Shown: positions 18,205 through 27,320 of the stretch, piece after piece
Layout: each line of letters opens with the position of its first letter
Position numbering within the stretch: position 1 is the first letter of the stretch
Assembly (NCBI RefSeq): GCF_030403775.1
Contig: NZ_JAQMWQ010000005.1
Span: 1 to 64,000 of the forward strand
Direction of reading: 5' to 3'
Source: Paenibacillus sp. BSR1-1
GTDB lineage: Bacteria; Bacillota; Bacilli; Bacillales; Cytobacillaceae
Length of the DNA stretch: 64,000 nt
Program-made: the position numbers and the translations under genes
The notes under the pieces: generated by a model
Told to the model about the DNA's origin: nothing
What the model saw: the letters and a program-made list of their open reading frames with translations, nothing else
The model's database searches: none

Positions 18205-18236
18205 AAAAAAGGCTCCGGAAACTGCTTCCGGAGCCT
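18205..18236 (-). terminator. Terminator of yqhL
   Basis: AGGCTCCGGAA (18210-18220) pairs with TTCCGGAGCCT (18226-18236) across ACTGC. On the minus strand the stem is followed by a T-run, the complement of 18205-18210. Confidence 0.9.
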
Positions 18237-18241
18237 CAAAC

Positions 18242-18625
18242 TTATTTCTTTGCTTTTACTTTTCCAGACCATTTTTTAAATCCGCCTTGCAACTGGGTTA
18301 GGTCTTTATAGCCTTTACGGTGTAAAAATTGGGCTGCACGGGCGCTGCGCATGCCGCTTTGGCAATAAAGATAAACAGGCATGTCAGATCGAATTTCTTT
18401 CATTCGCATTCTCATTTGAGACATTGGGATATTACGTGCGCCTAGAATATGACCGCCTTCGAACTCGTTCGGTTCACGAACATCTATTAGCTGTGCCTTA
18501 CGATACCCTGAACGAAAATCCTCTTCAGTTACCGTTTTGACAATCCTTTTTTGGTAGAAATACGTGAAAACGGAGTAAATAATAACTGCTGCGATAACGA
18601 CTAATAAGAAATAAAGTGAATTCAA
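18242..18625 (-). CDS. yqhL: Membrane-anchored rhodanese-like protein (YqhL)
   Basis: About 127 residues. One N-terminal membrane helix (LYFLLVVIAAVIIYSVFTYF) is followed by a rhodanese domain: QLIDVREPNEFEGGHILGAR and the active-site loop LYCQSGMRS, with Cys in place for sulfur transfer. No in-frame ATG is available. I propose TTG 18625 because AAAGGAG lies ten bases upstream; the frame is open to 18679 with another TTG. It matches B. subtilis YqhL and is divergent from lipM. Confidence 0.85.
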   Translation of the reverse strand: MNSLYFLLVVIAAVIIYSVFTYFYQKRIVKTVTEEDFRSGYRKAQLIDVREPNEFEGGHILGARNIPMSQMRMRMKEIRSDMPVYLYCQSGMRSARAAQFLHRKGYKDLTQLQGGFKKWSGKVKAKK

Positions 18626-18815
18626 TTCCTTTTTGCTCCTTTCAAGCTTTGCTGCACTAGTATTTATTATATAAGCCAAACCCGGAAAGATAAAGATGAA
18701 TGGAAAAAATTCTTTAAAGAGTACCTAAAAATATTATAGCAGAATCATCTCATTTTGAATTCCTATCAGATTTTGGTAGACTTAACATATAATTTTACAA
18801 AAATGAGGTTTTTGC

Positions 18816-19652
18816 ATGGAAAAGGAAGTTTGGCGTTTTATAGATACAGGAAATAGTTCACCATCTTTTAACATGGCATTAGATGAGGCACTTCTTGACT
18901 GGCACAGCGAAGGGAAATTTCCGCCGGTCATTCGCTTCTATGGCTGGAACCCTCCAACGCTTTCTGTTGGTTACTTTCAAAAAGTAGAAAAAGAAATCGA
19001 TATGGAGGCAGTAAAAGCACATCAGTTAGGCTTTGTCAGAAGGCCAACGGGCGGACGCGGCGTCCTTCATGAGCATGAGCTTACATATAGTGTAATCGTA
19101 TCAGAAGACCATCCAGAGATGCCGAAAACGGTCACAGAGGCTTACCGAGTGATTTCAGAAGGCATTTTAAAAGGGTTTCACCATCTAGGGTTAGAAGCCT
19201 ATTTTGCTGTTCCGAAAACGGCAGAAGAACGGGATGCCCTTAAAAACCCTCGCTCTGCAGTCTGCTTTGACGCTCCGAGCTGGTATGAGCTTGTAGTGGA
19301 AGGCCGGAAGGTGGCAGGCAGCGCGCAAACAAGGCAGAAGGGAGTCATTCTCCAGCACGGATCGATATTATTAGATTTAGATGAAGATAAGCTGTTTAGC
19401 TTATTTAAGTATCCGAATGACCGTGTAAAGGAACGGATGAAGAAGGCCTTTAAAGATAAAGCTGTCGCAATTAATGCGATTAGTCCAAGAAGAATAACGC
19501 TGGAAGAGGCCAAAGAGGCTTTTTACAAGGGCTTTGCTGAGGGACTAAATATTGAGCTTGAACCTTATCAGTTAACAGAAGAAGAGCTTGCATATGTTGA
19601 AAAAATTGCAAAAGAACGCTATGAGAATGATGAGTGGAATTTTAAAAGATAA
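18816..19652 (+). CDS. lipM: Octanoyl-[GcvH]:protein octanoyltransferase LipM
   Basis: Protein of 278 residues of the biotin/lipoate ligase fold: [32 protein letters not shown], and the acyl-accepting Cys150 in [14 protein letters not shown], the same residue number as in B. subtilis LipM. It transfers octanoate from acyl carrier protein to GcvH, the first step of lipoate synthesis, which fits its proximity to the gcv operon. GAGG lies eight bases before the ATG. Confidence 0.94.
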   Translation: MEKEVWRFIDTGNSSPSFNMALDEALLDWHSEGKFPPVIRFYGWNPPTLSVGYFQKVEKEIDMEAVKAHQLGFVRRPTGGRGVLHEHELTYSVIVSEDHPEMPKTVTEAYRVISEGILKGFHHLGLEAYFAVPKTAEERDALKNPRSAVCFDAPSWYELVVEGRKVAGSAQTRQKGVILQHGSILLDLDEDKLFSLFKYPNDRVKERMKKAFKDKAVAINAISPRRITLEEAKEAFYKGFAEGLNIELEPYQLTEEELAYVEKIAKERYENDEWNFKR

Positions 19653-19680
19653 AAAAAGGCGAAATTTTTCGCCTTTTTTT
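19651..19680. terminator. Bidirectional terminator
   Basis: AAAAAAAGGCGAA (19651-19663) pairs with TTCGCCTTTTTTT (19668-19680). It lies between the convergent lipM gene and the SRPBCC gene. Confidence 0.9.
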
Positions 19681-19681
19681 A

Positions 19682-20161
19682 TTATACAGAGACTTCCTCA
19701 ATTGCCTTTATATATTTCTCATACCAAATTTTCCATACGTCATTTCGAGACTCAATTGTCCGTCCATCGAGCATAGCCTCGATGACATCTAAGCATACGT
19801 GCCATCCAGCAAGGTCCCGAGGAGTATGGCCGGTAATTGAAGTTAATTTTTCATTCAGGACTAATTTGCAGCCATCAATCTTGGGATAAAGTTCAAACCG
19901 AACCAGATCCGCTGCCCAGGTATATTCCAATATGGATTGCATTTTTAACTCTGTAATCGTCATCTCGATAAAGGTGCCATTGCCCATATTAAATTTAATG
20001 CCGCCCCCCTCACGAAGCTCACCTACTCGAAGCTCTGGGAACCATTTTGGCAGTTTGTCATTGTCCGTTAAATATGACCATACATCTTCAGCCGAATGGT
20101 TTAAATGCCGTTCGAATTTAGCGATATAGCCGTTTCCGTCTTTTTTTATTTCCGCAAGCAT
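19682..20161 (-). CDS. SRPBCC (START/AHSA1-like) family protein
   Basis: Protein of 159 residues. HSAEDVWSYLTDNDKLPKWF is the signature of the AHSA1/START-like ligand-binding fold, and the C-terminal helix contains GWHVCLDVIEAMLDG. Such proteins bind small hydrophobic ligands or chaperone clients; the ligand here is unknown. GGGAGGGG precedes the ATG. It is isolated between lipM and nrdJ, both on the opposite strand. Confidence 0.82.
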   Translation of the reverse strand: MLAEIKKDGNGYIAKFERHLNHSAEDVWSYLTDNDKLPKWFPELRVGELREGGGIKFNMGNGTFIEMTITELKMQSILEYTWAADLVRFELYPKIDGCKLVLNEKLTSITGHTPRDLAGWHVCLDVIEAMLDGRTIESRNDVWKIWYEKYIKAIEEVSV

Positions 20162-20343
20162 TTTATACCCCTCCCAAAAATCTATTAGTTTATAATATCA
20201 TTTTGGACAAAGCTTATAAATTGGTATGCCTGTATTCGGATAAAAAATAATTCTCAAACCGCAAAATATGTTAAAAATTGCGGTTTTTTGCCGAAAAACC
20301 AAAGAAATCTTTATTTTGCTTAAAAATCTAGTGTATTTTAAGT

Positions 20344-20384
20344 TTGACAAAATAATTATTTTTTGCCTAATCTACAATATGTAG
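20344..20384 (+). promoter_or_regulatory. Putative nrdJ promoter with overlapping NrdR-like box
   Basis: TTGACA (20344-20349) and TAATCT (20368-20373), 18 bases apart, resemble a SigA promoter. CAATATGTAG (20375-20384) matches nine of ten positions of the NrdR box core CWATATATWG and would cover the transcription start. A second candidate lies at 20504-20513. The wider region 20162-20540 otherwise shows only A/T-rich sequence and a small palindrome at 20391-20404. Confidence 0.5.
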
Positions 20385-20503
20385 TAGTGTCGAAAATATT
20401 TTCGGTACCATATATTGAGTTTTAGTTGATTTGTGCTGTAATTCTATGTTAACTTATGTTTATTAAGACAACTAGATATAGCTTAGCTTACTAGAATCTA
20501 ACA

Positions 20504-20513
20504 CAATATACAG
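20504..20513. promoter_or_regulatory. Second NrdR-like box upstream of nrdJ
   Basis: CAATATACAG, preceded by ACA, matches nine of ten positions of the NrdR core. It lies 129 bases downstream of the first box and about 28 bases before the nrdJ start. This is wider spacing than is usual for NrdR pairs. Confidence 0.4.
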
Positions 20514-20540
20514 AATTTTTTAATTGAAGGAGTTGTTTTC

Positions 20541-23099
20541 ATGTCTATAGTTTTTAGACAAAAAATGAATATCGATTTTGAGAGGTTGAATGAGGACATC
20601 GGCTTATTTCCCCAGGTGCACCCAGTAACCCCAGATATGAAAATAACCCACAAGGGCGTTTCGCGATTGGTCATGCTAGACCGCTATACCTTTAAAGATA
20701 CTGCAAAAATTACCCTGACGAATGGTGACTTTGTTGTTTTGACGATTAAAGAGGATCCGAAATTTCCAGCTAGAGGGCTTGGTACTATAAAAGAAATCGA
20801 TTGGGAAAAGAAAAAGGCAAAGGTTTTGGTGGAAGAGGAATTCAGAGGCGTTCTGGATGATCAACAGGAATCTGAAACAGGAATGATCTGGCGCTCTCTC
20901 GATGTAATCGAAAAGCCGCTGGAACTTTTTTATGAGCAGATTGCAAAAAGGAATGCCACGGGCCTTGCTTCTGTTGAAGAAACAGAAGAGAAGCGAATTG
21001 AGTGGACAGAAAAGTTTTATCAGGAGCTTGTAAACATGAACTTCATTCCTGCTGGGCGTGTTCTTTACGGAGCAGGATCCGGTACGGAGGTAACATTCTT
21101 TAATTGTTACGTAATGCCGTTTGTTCCGGACTCTCGAGAAGGTATCTCAGACCACCGGAAGTCGGTCATGGAGATCATGAGCCGCGGCGGCGGTGTTGGA
21201 ACGAATGGTTCGACATTAAGACCAAGAAACACCCTTGCAAGAGGTGTAAATGGAAAGTCATCGGGTTCGGTTTCGTGGCTGGATGATATTGCGAAGTTGA
21301 CTCACTTAGTCGAACAAGGGGGCAGCCGCAGGGGCGCTCAGATGATTATGCTGGCGGATTGGCATCCTGACATTATTGAATTCATTATTTCAAAAATGCA
21401 AAACCCTAGAATTCTACGATTCTTAATTGAAAATACAAATGATGAAACAATTAAAAAGCATGCTAAAGATAAGCTAAAGTTCACAGCATTGACTTTGCAG
21501 GAAACGGCGATGTATCAAGGAATTGTCAATTATAAAAACATCCCTGGTTTTGGAGGGTTCAGTGATTCGATTATAGCTGAGGCTGAAGAAAAACTAGAAA
21601 CCGGCGGTAATTTTACAGTTCATAATTCTGAATTCTTAACGGGTGCAAACATCTCTGTGTGTTTAACAAAGGAATTTATGGAAGCTGTTGAAAACGATGG
21701 TGAATATGAACTTCGTTTCCCATATGTAGAGCATTACAATGAAGAGGAAATGAAATTCTACAACGAAGAATGGCATAAAGTCGGAGATGTTCGTGAGTGG
21801 GAAAAGCTCGGTTATAAAGTGCGTGTTTATAAAAAGATTAAAGCAAAAGAGCTTTGGAATCTAATAAATATCTGCGCAACCTACTCTGCTGAACCTGGAA
21901 TATTCTTTATTGATAACGCAAACGACATGACAAATGCGAAAGCATATGGTCAACAAGTTGTTGCAACAAATCCATGTGGTGAACAACCCCTTGCACCATT
22001 TTCTGTATGTAACCTGGCAGCAGTTAATCTTGCTGAGATGGCTGATAAGGATACAAAAACCGTTGATTTTGAAAAATTAAAGCAAACTGTAGCTATTGGC
22101 GTCCGCATGCAGGACAACGTCATCAATGCTACTCCATATTTCTTAGAAGAAAACAAAAGGCAAGCTTTAGGTGAACGTCGTGTGGGTCTTGGAGTGATGG
22201 GGCTGCATGATTTATTAATCTACTGCGAAACAGAGTATGGTTCACCAGAAGGTAACCAACTCGTTGATCAGGTATTTGAAGCAATTGCAACGACTGCATA
22301 TAAAGCATCTGTTGAATTGGCGAAAGAGAAGGGAAGCTTCCCATTCTTAAACGGTGAAACCTATGAAGAAACAAATCGTTTACGAAAGGCTTTCATTGAA
22401 ACGGGATATATGAAGAAAATGCCTGAAGACATCCGCGAATCTATTTTAGAAAGCGGAATTAGAAATTCTCATTTGCTGACTGTTGCCCCAACGGGATCCA
22501 CTGGAACAATGGTTGGTGTTTCAACCGGATTAGAGCCTTATTTCTCATTCTCATACTTCCGCAGCGGACGTTTAGGCAAATTTATTGAAGTAAATGCAGA
22601 TATTGTTCAAGAATATCTTGAGAAGCATCCTGAAGCTGATCCAAACAATCTGCCAAAATGGTTTGTGACAGCAATGGAGCTTGCGCCTGAAGCCCATGCA
22701 GATGTTCAATGCGTTATTCAGCGGTGGATCGACAGTTCTATCAGTAAAACTGTAAATGCACCAAAAGGATACAGTGTGGAACAAGTAGAAAAGGTATATG
22801 AGCGTCTATATCGCGGTGGTGCAAAAGGCGGTACTGTCTATGTAGACGGTTCACGTGATTCTCAAGTACTAACACTGAAAGCAGAAGAGAATACGAATGA
22901 GCAGTTATCCATGTTTGATGAAAAACCAAAACAGCATGTTGTTCTAGTCGATACGATCAGCGATCTTCGTTCAACTGACGTGACTATCGGATCTGAAGTT
23001 GGCAACACATGCCCAGTCTGCCGTAAAGGAAAAGTAAAGGAAATTGGCGGCTGTAATACTTGTACAAATTGTAATGCCCAATTAAAATGTGGATTATAG
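20541..23099 (+). CDS. nrdJ: Adenosylcobalamin-dependent (class II) ribonucleotide reductase
   Basis: Protein of 852 residues. The active site NPCGEQPLAPFSVCNLAAVN carries the N-x-C-x-E radical motif. TGSTGTMVGVSTGLEPYFSF closes the barrel. The C-terminus has a Cys-rich tail (CPVCRKGK, CNTCTNCNAQ and LKCG) typical of the redox or zinc end of NrdJ. It reduces ribonucleotides to deoxyribonucleotides using vitamin B12, independent of oxygen. GAAGGAG lies before the ATG. In B. subtilis this position between lipM and yqhO holds mntR; here mntR is absent. Confidence 0.95.
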   Translation: MSIVFRQKMNIDFERLNEDIGLFPQVHPVTPDMKITHKGVSRLVMLDRYTFKDTAKITLTNGDFVVLTIKEDPKFPARGLGTIKEIDWEKKKAKVLVEEEFRGVLDDQQESETGMIWRSLDVIEKPLELFYEQIAKRNATGLASVEETEEKRIEWTEKFYQELVNMNFIPAGRVLYGAGSGTEVTFFNCYVMPFVPDSREGISDHRKSVMEIMSRGGGVGTNGSTLRPRNTLARGVNGKSSGSVSWLDDIAKLTHLVEQGGSRRGAQMIMLADWHPDIIEFIISKMQNPRILRFLIENTNDETIKKHAKDKLKFTALTLQETAMYQGIVNYKNIPGFGGFSDSIIAEAEEKLETGGNFTVHNSEFLTGANISVCLTKEFMEAVENDGEYELRFPYVEHYNEEEMKFYNEEWHKVGDVREWEKLGYKVRVYKKIKAKELWNLINICATYSAEPGIFFIDNANDMTNAKAYGQQVVATNPCGEQPLAPFSVCNLAAVNLAEMADKDTKTVDFEKLKQTVAIGVRMQDNVINATPYFLEENKRQALGERRVGLGVMGLHDLLIYCETEYGSPEGNQLVDQVFEAIATTAYKASVELAKEKGSFPFLNGETYEETNRLRKAFIETGYMKKMPEDIRESILESGIRNSHLLTVAPTGSTGTMVGVSTGLEPYFSFSYFRSGRLGKFIEVNADIVQEYLEKHPEADPNNLPKWFVTAMELAPEAHADVQCVIQRWIDSSISKTVNAPKGYSVEQVEKVYERLYRGGAKGGTVYVDGSRDSQVLTLKAEENTNEQLSMFDEKPKQHVVLVDTISDLRSTDVTIGSEVGNTCPVCRKGKVKEIGGCNTCTNCNAQLKCGL

Positions 23100-23108
23100 A
23101 ATATATTA

Positions 23109-23144
23109 GAGCGAATGGAAGGTAAATGTCCGTTCGCTTTTTTA
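23109..23144 (+). terminator. Terminator of nrdJ
   Basis: GCGAATGGA (23111-23119) pairs with TCCGTTCGC (23129-23137) with one G-U pair, followed by a T-run. Confidence 0.8.
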
Positions 23145-23305
23145 TTATTTTGACTATGCTTAGGGCCTCATGATCCTCTAATTTACACTTACATGAAGTT
23201 ATTCTAGAATAATTTTTGTAACAGAACTGTAATCTGGCTGTGACCTCTCTGTTACTCTTCCCTTGTATAGTATGAATATCAAATCACTCCAAGGGGGACT
23301 AACAA

Positions 23306-23758
23306 ATGTTGAAGAAACTTATCGCAGCTTTAGCAATTACAGCTACTATAACAACTTCTTTGTTTGCCACTGCGGGTGATAAAGCAGAAGCGGCATATTA
23401 TCATACAAAAGCAATTTCAGTAGCAAAAGCCCATTTAGGCGTTCCATATCGATATGGCGGCATTACTCCTAGAGGCTTCGACTGTTCAGGTCTTGTAAAA
23501 TACTCGTTTGGACAAGCAGGTAAAGTTTTACCTAGGACGGCAGCAGACATGTTTTACACAAAAGGGTATCGTGTAGGTTCTTTACAGGCGGGAGACCTAA
23601 TGTTCTTTGCACCAACGAAAGCAAGCAGACCAGATCACGTTGCGATTTATATTGGTGCAGGGAAAATGATTATGGCTTCATCTTCAAAGGGTGTAATCAT
23701 TACCTATACAAGCAACAGCTATTGGAAGCCAAGATACATTGGAGCAAAACGAATCTAA
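23306..23758 (+). CDS. Secreted NlpC/P60 peptidoglycan hydrolase
   Basis: Protein of 150 residues. A signal peptide covers about 1-30, ending near KAEAAYY. The catalytic domain follows: PYRYGGITPRGFDCSGLVKY with nucleophile Cys60, and His111 in SRPDHVAIY. Such enzymes cleave D-Glu-diaminopimelate linkages. There is no LysM or SH3 domain, so wall attachment would depend on the catalytic domain. AAGGGGG is well placed before the ATG. Confidence 0.9.
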   Translation: MLKKLIAALAITATITTSLFATAGDKAEAAYYHTKAISVAKAHLGVPYRYGGITPRGFDCSGLVKYSFGQAGKVLPRTAADMFYTKGYRVGSLQAGDLMFFAPTKASRPDHVAIYIGAGKMIMASSSKGVIITYTSNSYWKPRYIGAKRI

Positions 23759-23764
23759 TTGTAC

Positions 23765-23799
23765 AAAAAAGAACATCGTCCATGGCGATGTTCTTTTTT
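23765..23799. terminator. Bidirectional terminator
   Basis: AAAAAAGAACATCG (23765-23778) pairs with CGATGTTCTTTTTT (23786-23799). It lies between two convergent genes. Confidence 0.9.
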
Positions 23800-24091
23800 A
23801 TGACCTAAATGTCAATCCATTTTCCTTTAAAGCAGACCTAAGTTTAGGTAAAGAAGCTGGCCCCATCCCATGGAATTGTAAAATTTCTTTTTCACTATAT
23901 TTTGATAACGTCCTTAATGTAGATATCCCATTGTTTTCCAATGCTCGCCTAGCTGGAGCAGAGAGCAATGAAAGAAATCCATTTTCAGGTTTACGTTCTT
24001 GCTCACATGTCGGACAGGTTGGACAATCGCTGCTTTTATAATATTTGTGTCCTTGACTGCAAATCCTTAATTTCTTTTCCGATGCTTCCAT
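23798..24091 (-). CDS. Zinc-ribbon protein with RNA polymerase alphaCTD-like HhH domain
   Basis: Protein of 97 residues. The N-terminal part contains ICSQGHKYYKSSDCPTCPTC, a probable zinc ribbon. From about residue 40, LSAPARRALENNGISTLRTL and ILQFHGMGPASLPKLRSAL match the helix-hairpin-helix fold of the alpha subunit C-terminal domain, where GMGPASL replaces the usual G-x-K-S-L. It might bind DNA or a transcription factor; this is inference. GGAGATAA lies upstream of the ATG. Confidence 0.75.
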   Translation of the reverse strand: MEASEKKLRICSQGHKYYKSSDCPTCPTCEQERKPENGFLSLLSAPARRALENNGISTLRTLSKYSEKEILQFHGMGPASLPKLRSALKENGLTFRS

Positions 24092-24209
24092 TTAATTATC
24101 TCCTTTCTTAAATACCACATACTTAAAAATTTTCTCTTTGTCCGCTGTACTATTTTGCTAACAAGCCGATTAAAAATGTAACAATGACTTCATCTAGGGA
24201 GTGGCTGCC

Positions 24210-25082
24210 ATGAAAATAGACGGCGTTTTTTCTGGGGGAGGAATGAAAGGCTTTGCACTTGTAGGTGCCTGTGAAGAAATTGAAAGCAGAGGAATACAGT
24301 TTGTCAGGGTGGCAGGAACCAGTGCAGGATCAATCGTGGCAGCGCTAATCGCTGCCGGCTACACAAGCAAAGAAATTTATCAAATGATAGATGAGCTGGA
24401 TATATCAAACATGCTCGATGCCCGTAAAACATTCATTCCAATTCCATTTATAAAATGGCTATCTGTTTATTGGAAACTTGGTCTTTATAAAGGAAAAAAG
24501 TTTGAAAAATGGATGAAAATAAAGCTGGAAGCTAAAGGAATAAGTACCTTTTCCGATTTACCTCCACAATCTTTAAGAGTAATCGCTTCAGACTTATCAA
24601 ATGGTCAAATGGTCGTATTGCCAGATGATTTAGTAAAATACGGGATCGATCCTGGTTCCTTTCCAGTCGCAAAAGCCATTAGAATGAGCTGCAGCATTCC
24701 ATATTTTTTTGAACCTGTTAAAATGCATTCAAACATTTTAGTGGATGGAGGAGTCCTAAGTAATTTCCCGATGTGGCTTTTTGATAAGGATAATATTCAA
24801 AAAGTAAGACCTGTACTGGGAATCAAGCTAAGTCCAAATGAATACGAACATAAAAAACACAAGATCAACAATGGCATTCAATTAATGGCAGCCTTATTCG
24901 AGACCATGAAGGATGCACATGATGCAAGGTACATTTCCAAAAAACATGCAAAAAATATCATCTTTATTCCAACTGATGGTTTTTTCTCATTGGAGTTCCA
25001 ATTAACAGATGATAAGAAACAAAAACTGTTTGAGTTAGGAAAAGAGCAGGCTAAACAGTTTTTAAAAACATGGTGTTATTAA
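24210..25082 (+). CDS. yqhO: Patatin-like phospholipase (YqhO)
   Basis: Protein of 290 residues. The oxyanion loop GGGMKGFALVG, the nucleophile elbow GTSAGS and the catalytic Asp in DGGVLSNFP form the Ser-Asp dyad of the patatin family. It is likely a cytosolic or peripheral lipid acyl hydrolase with unknown substrate. I chose ATG 24210 because GGGAG is eight bases upstream; the GTG at 24201 overlaps that site. It matches B. subtilis YqhO. Confidence 0.9.
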   Translation: MKIDGVFSGGGMKGFALVGACEEIESRGIQFVRVAGTSAGSIVAALIAAGYTSKEIYQMIDELDISNMLDARKTFIPIPFIKWLSVYWKLGLYKGKKFEKWMKIKLEAKGISTFSDLPPQSLRVIASDLSNGQMVVLPDDLVKYGIDPGSFPVAKAIRMSCSIPYFFEPVKMHSNILVDGGVLSNFPMWLFDKDNIQKVRPVLGIKLSPNEYEHKKHKINNGIQLMAALFETMKDAHDARYISKKHAKNIIFIPTDGFFSLEFQLTDDKKQKLFELGKEQAKQFLKTWCY

Positions 25083-25115
25083 AAAATCGAGCATCTAAAA
25101 CGATGCTCGATTTTT
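25082..25115. terminator. Bidirectional terminator
   Basis: AAAAATCGAGCATC (25082-25095) pairs with GATGCTCGATTTTT (25102-25115). It lies between convergent yqhO and yqhP. Confidence 0.9.
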
Positions 25116-25487
25116 CTTTTTACTCTTTTTCCCATCAATAACGGTGAGATGAGCAGGAGATTTCTTTTTTGTTTTGCTGCTTTTCTTTAATGAGGTTAAC
25201 GTCCCATGGGCAGATCCTTTAACAGATGCATCTCCGCCCTTTAGCTGCAATCGTTTTTTCGATTGTTTTGCTGCTTTAAGAAATGCCCGCTGCTCTTTTT
25301 TTTGGGGGCTCGAATTTGAAAATTTACGTACAACGAAATATATGATTAAACCGATCAATGCGATGACAGCTATTCTCTGAATGAAACCGGCAGGATTAGC
25401 TGTAAAAGAGCCATAAATACCTAATAAAGCAAGAATAATAAGACCGCCAACGACAAACACGGATGTCCGATTTTTCAAGAAAGCCAC
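25095..25487 (-). CDS. yqhP: SA1362/YqhP family membrane protein
   Basis: Protein of 130 residues. Two hydrophobic segments lie at about 10-28 and 36-55 (VFVVGGLIILALLGIYG and IAVIALIGLIIYFVV). A long, strongly basic, lysine-rich tail follows (KKRLQLKGGDASVKG, KSSKTKKKSPAH). The layout matches YqhP and the SA1362 family, small membrane proteins of unknown role. The basic tail could bind nucleic acid or phospholipid (inference). Confidence 0.85.
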   Translation of the reverse strand: MAFLKNRTSVFVVGGLIILALLGIYGSFTANPAGFIQRIAVIALIGLIIYFVVRKFSNSSPQKKEQRAFLKAAKQSKKRLQLKGGDASVKGSAHGTLTSLKKSSKTKKKSPAHLTVIDGKKSKKKNRASF

Positions 25488-25544
25488 CTCCCTAAGAGCA
25501 TCATAAGCATTTTTTTAACCTTTTAAACCCGAAAAAAGCAAAGA

Positions 25545-26489
25545 TTAAACAATTTCTTCCTCTTCAAAAGAGACCTCAGATTCCTTTTCTCTTCTTAACA
25601 ATTCATTAAAGGAAAGGATAGCCACTTCGACCTGGTCATCATTTGGTTCTTTAGTCGTTAAAAGCTGTAACCAAAGTCCAGGCAGACCTAGGTATTTCAA
25701 TACTGGTATATCTCTAAGTTTGTTTGTAATCTGCAAAACTTCAAAGGCAATGCCTAATACAACAGGTATTAAAAGAAGTCGGTCGACAATGCGTAACCAA
25801 AGCGGCGATGTTGGTACAAGTAAATAGACAAAAACGCCGACAATGACAGTAAATAGGATGAAACTGCTGCCACACCGATAATGAAGCCGTGAGTGTGCCT
25901 GAACATTTTCAATTGTCAATTCGACTCCAGCTTCAAAGGTATTAATTACTTTATGCTCAGCCCCATGATATTGAAACACCCTTTTAATAAGAGGAGTAAG
26001 TGATACGAAATATATATAGGAAAGGAGCAGTAGAAGCTTAAACAACCCTTCTACTAATACTTGAGCAACATCTGATGGGAAGATGGGTTTTGTTAATTCC
26101 GCTAAAAAAACTGGAATTAGGGTAAAAGCGAATTTACCAAATAAAAATGAAATGACTCCTATTACAGCAACTCCAAGATACATCGTAAATTTGGAGACTT
26201 CTTTTTCTTTAATTTTTGCATCTTCTTTTGGGTCTAAATCAAATCTTTCCGTGGAGAAGTTTAAGTGTTTGGAGCCATTCGCACTTGCCTCAATTATGGC
26301 AATAATCCCTCTAATAAACGGAATTTTTTTCAAAAATGAAAAATAAGGGTTTCCTTTACGTGGCAAATGGAAAAATTCTACAGAATGATCTTTTCTGCGA
26401 ACCGCGGTCACATAATGATGTTTTCCGCCAAACATGACTCCTTCTACAACGGCTTGACCGCCATATACGGGTTTTTGAGTATGGGACAT
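25545..26489 (-). CDS. yqhQ: DUF1385 membrane protein (YqhQ)
   Basis: Protein of 314 residues. The conserved start YGGQAVVEGVMFGGKHHYVT and the motif QYHGAEHKVINTFEAG define the DUF1385 family, and RLHYRCGSSFILF is another family motif. About five membrane segments are visible. The C-terminus is acidic. The order with yqhP and yqhR follows B. subtilis. Its function is not established. Confidence 0.9.
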   Translation of the reverse strand: MSHTQKPVYGGQAVVEGVMFGGKHHYVTAVRRKDHSVEFFHLPRKGNPYFSFLKKIPFIRGIIAIIEASANGSKHLNFSTERFDLDPKEDAKIKEKEVSKFTMYLGVAVIGVISFLFGKFAFTLIPVFLAELTKPIFPSDVAQVLVEGLFKLLLLLSYIYFVSLTPLIKRVFQYHGAEHKVINTFEAGVELTIENVQAHSRLHYRCGSSFILFTVIVGVFVYLLVPTSPLWLRIVDRLLLIPVVLGIAFEVLQITNKLRDIPVLKYLGLPGLWLQLLTTKEPNDDQVEVAILSFNELLRREKESEVSFEEEEIV

Positions 26490-26744
26490 AAGTGAACACC
26501 AACCTATTACAAAAGTTGCACAATAGCAGAAATGATAAATCTGTATGTACTTAAATGTATTCTACTAGAAAAATGAAAAAACCTCTAGGAATGACATAAT
26601 TTTTCCATCTAAATTCAGTAATTTTTTTTTTGCATGCAAGGGAATGAAACCCGAGGGACATAATAAGGTGGAATTTATTCAAGTGCATACATGATTTGTA
26701 AAAATAAGCTTTTGTTTGAAAGTTAAAATTGGAGGTTTATGCTA

Positions 26745-27242
26745 ATGGCTAATATACTAAAAACAGATGATTATCCAAAACCAATGTCATTTCCTGTAAT
26801 GGTCTTCTGGACTGGTTTATTTGGTGGTGTTTTTTGGGGGTTTATTGGATATCTTGCGAATTATTTAAGTTTTACGGAAATTCATCCAAATGTAATCTTA
26901 GGGCCATGGGCTTTTGGGGATTGGAAAACTCAATGGCAGGGAACGGTAATTTCTCTTTTATTATTAGGAATTATTTCAGTCGTGGCGGCGTTTATATACT
27001 ATTTCGTTTTAAGGAAACTGAAAGGATTTTGGTTTGGTATCATTTATGGGCTTATCTTGTACTTTTTGGTATTCTTTGTCCTAAATCCTCTTTTTCCTGG
27101 AATAAAACCATTTTTTGATTTAAGCCGAGATACCATTATTACGTCTATTTGTATTTATATCGTTTATGGAATTTTTATTGGATATTCCATTAATTACGAG
27201 TACCAAAATAATATAGCACAAGAGAATGAAGCATCATCTTAA
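26745..27242 (+). CDS. yqhR: YqhR family membrane protein
   Basis: Protein of 165 residues with four predicted membrane segments: FPVMVFWTGLFGGVFWGFIG, a segment near residues 68-88, a third in WFGIIYGLILYFLVFFVL, and a C-terminal one near IITSICIYIVYGIFIGY. GGAGG is nine bases before ATG 26745 and only three before the ATG at 26739. It matches B. subtilis YqhR in position. Function is unknown. In B. subtilis aroQ (yqhS) follows; it is absent here. Confidence 0.82.
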   Translation: MANILKTDDYPKPMSFPVMVFWTGLFGGVFWGFIGYLANYLSFTEIHPNVILGPWAFGDWKTQWQGTVISLLLLGIISVVAAFIYYFVLRKLKGFWFGIIYGLILYFLVFFVLNPLFPGIKPFFDLSRDTIITSICIYIVYGIFIGYSINYEYQNNIAQENEASS

Positions 27243-27320
27243 CTTGTAATTAGTCGGAATCCGCTCGTTATGATAAAATATTTGTGTCTTCGTTTGGATT
27301 TGAAAAGGAGAGTGGGAACG

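Noticed and set aside
18045..18272. A 75-codon minus-strand frame through the 21-bp repeats
   Set aside because: It crosses two terminators and overlaps the end of yqhL; its W-T-I-like heptads follow from the 21-bp repeat. There is no ribosome site.
26489..26745. A sporulation-type promoter (CATACAT near 26680) ahead of yqhR
   Set aside because: No -35 element with acceptable spacing could be found.
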